Below are positions 5,300-5,477 of a DNA stretch of 5,477 nt, piece after piece. Under the pieces are notes generated by a model. The model had not been told where the DNA came from. It worked only from the letters and a program-made list of their open reading frames with translations, and did not search any database. The translations under genes and the position numbers were made by a program. Source of the DNA: Chloroflexota bacterium (GTDB lineage Bacteria; Chloroflexota; Dehalococcoidia; Dehalococcoidales; JAHJRU01). Every line of letters begins with the position of its first letter. Within the stretch, counting starts at the first letter, position 1. The stretch is taken from NCBI GenBank assembly GCA_018830745.1, contig JAHJRU010000003.1, positions 1-5,477 on the forward strand, given 5' to 3'.

Positions 5300-5305
5300 A
5301 TTATA
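5300..5305 (-). promoter_or_regulatory. TATAAT -10 box for the split-barrel/cupin unit
   Basis: The minus strand reads TATAAT exactly, placing transcription near 5293 and giving a leader of about 35 bases. The -35 region falls in or beside the loop and arm of the hairpin at 5312-5356 and matches consensus poorly (ATGTTG at 17 bases). The leader can form a small hairpin (TAGAG, 6 bases, CTCTA) just before the SD. Confidence 0.5.
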
Positions 5306-5311
5306 CAGATA

Positions 5312-5356
5312 ACGGTGGCGAGCAACATTCAGTTTATGAATGGTAATCGCCACCGT
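5312..5356. repeat. Long nested inverted repeat (10-base outer and 6-base inner stem)
   Basis: The outer arms ACGGTGGCGA (5312-5321) and TCGCCACCGT (5347-5356) are perfect complements. Inside, CATTCA (5326-5331) and TGAATG (5337-5342) form a second perfect stem around GTTTA, with symmetrical 4-base internal loops between the stems. It lies about 24 bases past the stop of the right-hand gene and only six bases upstream of the split-barrel -10 box. Lacking a T tract in either direction, it may be an unusual terminator, or an operator over the -35 region (inference). Confidence 0.6.
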
Positions 5357-5379
5357 CTTCGCTGACAGTTAAGGGATGG

Positions 5380-5475
5380 TTATTTAGCCGCCGGGTCCCA
5401 GTCGATGGTCAGTTCGCAGCAGTAGTCACCGCAGACCTTACCCTTGGTGCGCTGCGCCCGGAGCTTGGGATTCAT
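5380..5475 (-). CDS. Small cysteine-containing protein, complete at 31 residues or the C-terminal end of a longer one
   Basis: The minus strand reads an open frame that ends in TAA at 5380-5382. An in-frame ATG at 5473-5475 would give 31 residues, but the window ends two bases further on, so a longer protein cannot be excluded and no SD can be checked. Visible features are a basic stretch (KLRAQRTKGK, residues 4-13), then CGDYCC (15-20) with three cysteines, and an acidic end (LTIDWDPAAK). The closely spaced cysteines suggest a metal-binding or redox site. I recognise no family. The strong inverted repeat at 5312-5356 lies downstream of its stop. Confidence 0.55.
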   Translation of the reverse strand: MNPKLRAQRTKGKVCGDYCCELTIDWDPAAK

Positions 5476-5477
5476 CA

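Overview
The window looks like an ordinary housekeeping and accessory stretch of a bacterial chromosome. It is moderately GC-rich, with compact genes, clear Shine-Dalgarno (SD) sites and sigma70-like promoters. The OmpR-type regulator, the decayed NarL-type regulator and the small SH3-like protein resemble proteins I associate with Dehalococcoidia (Chloroflexota), often seen in environmental genomes. That placement is inference from protein flavour only; there is no rRNA or marker gene to confirm it. I see no tRNA, rRNA, CRISPR array, insertion sequence or phage gene.

Layout, left to right. Bases 2-253 (+) carry the decayed remains of a NarL/LuxR-type response regulator. It converges on an intact OmpR/PhoB-type response regulator (308-1006, -) that has no kinase partner in the window. 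A 291-base divergent intergenic region with palindromes and a near-consensus promoter leads to a small predicted beta-barrel protein (1298-1543, +). Next comes the minus-strand block. It holds cinA (1727-2941), a DNA alkylation repair protein of the AlkD type (3070-3753) whose start overlaps the stop of a four-helix membrane protein (3750-4127), a cupin (4396-4707), an FMN-binding split-barrel protein of the pyridoxamine-phosphate-oxidase type (4767-5258), and the end or whole of a small cysteine-containing protein (5380-5475) at the right edge.

How the genes fit together. The membrane protein and alkD form a translationally coupled pair behind a recognisable promoter. cinA has its own -10 box and is probably transcribed separately. 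The split-barrel and cupin genes probably form a second two-gene unit behind their own -10 box. AlkD-type alkyl-purine excision and CinA nucleotide salvage are both maintenance functions, but the sequence does not show that they work together.

I found no convincing new multi-gene system. The points most worth a second look are the departure of the CinA C-terminal domain from its active-site motifs, the decayed regulator beside an intact one, the promoter with a very short SD-less leader before the 81-residue protein, and several strong inverted repeats in intergenic DNA (1021-1095, 4301-4375, 4739-4765, 5312-5356).
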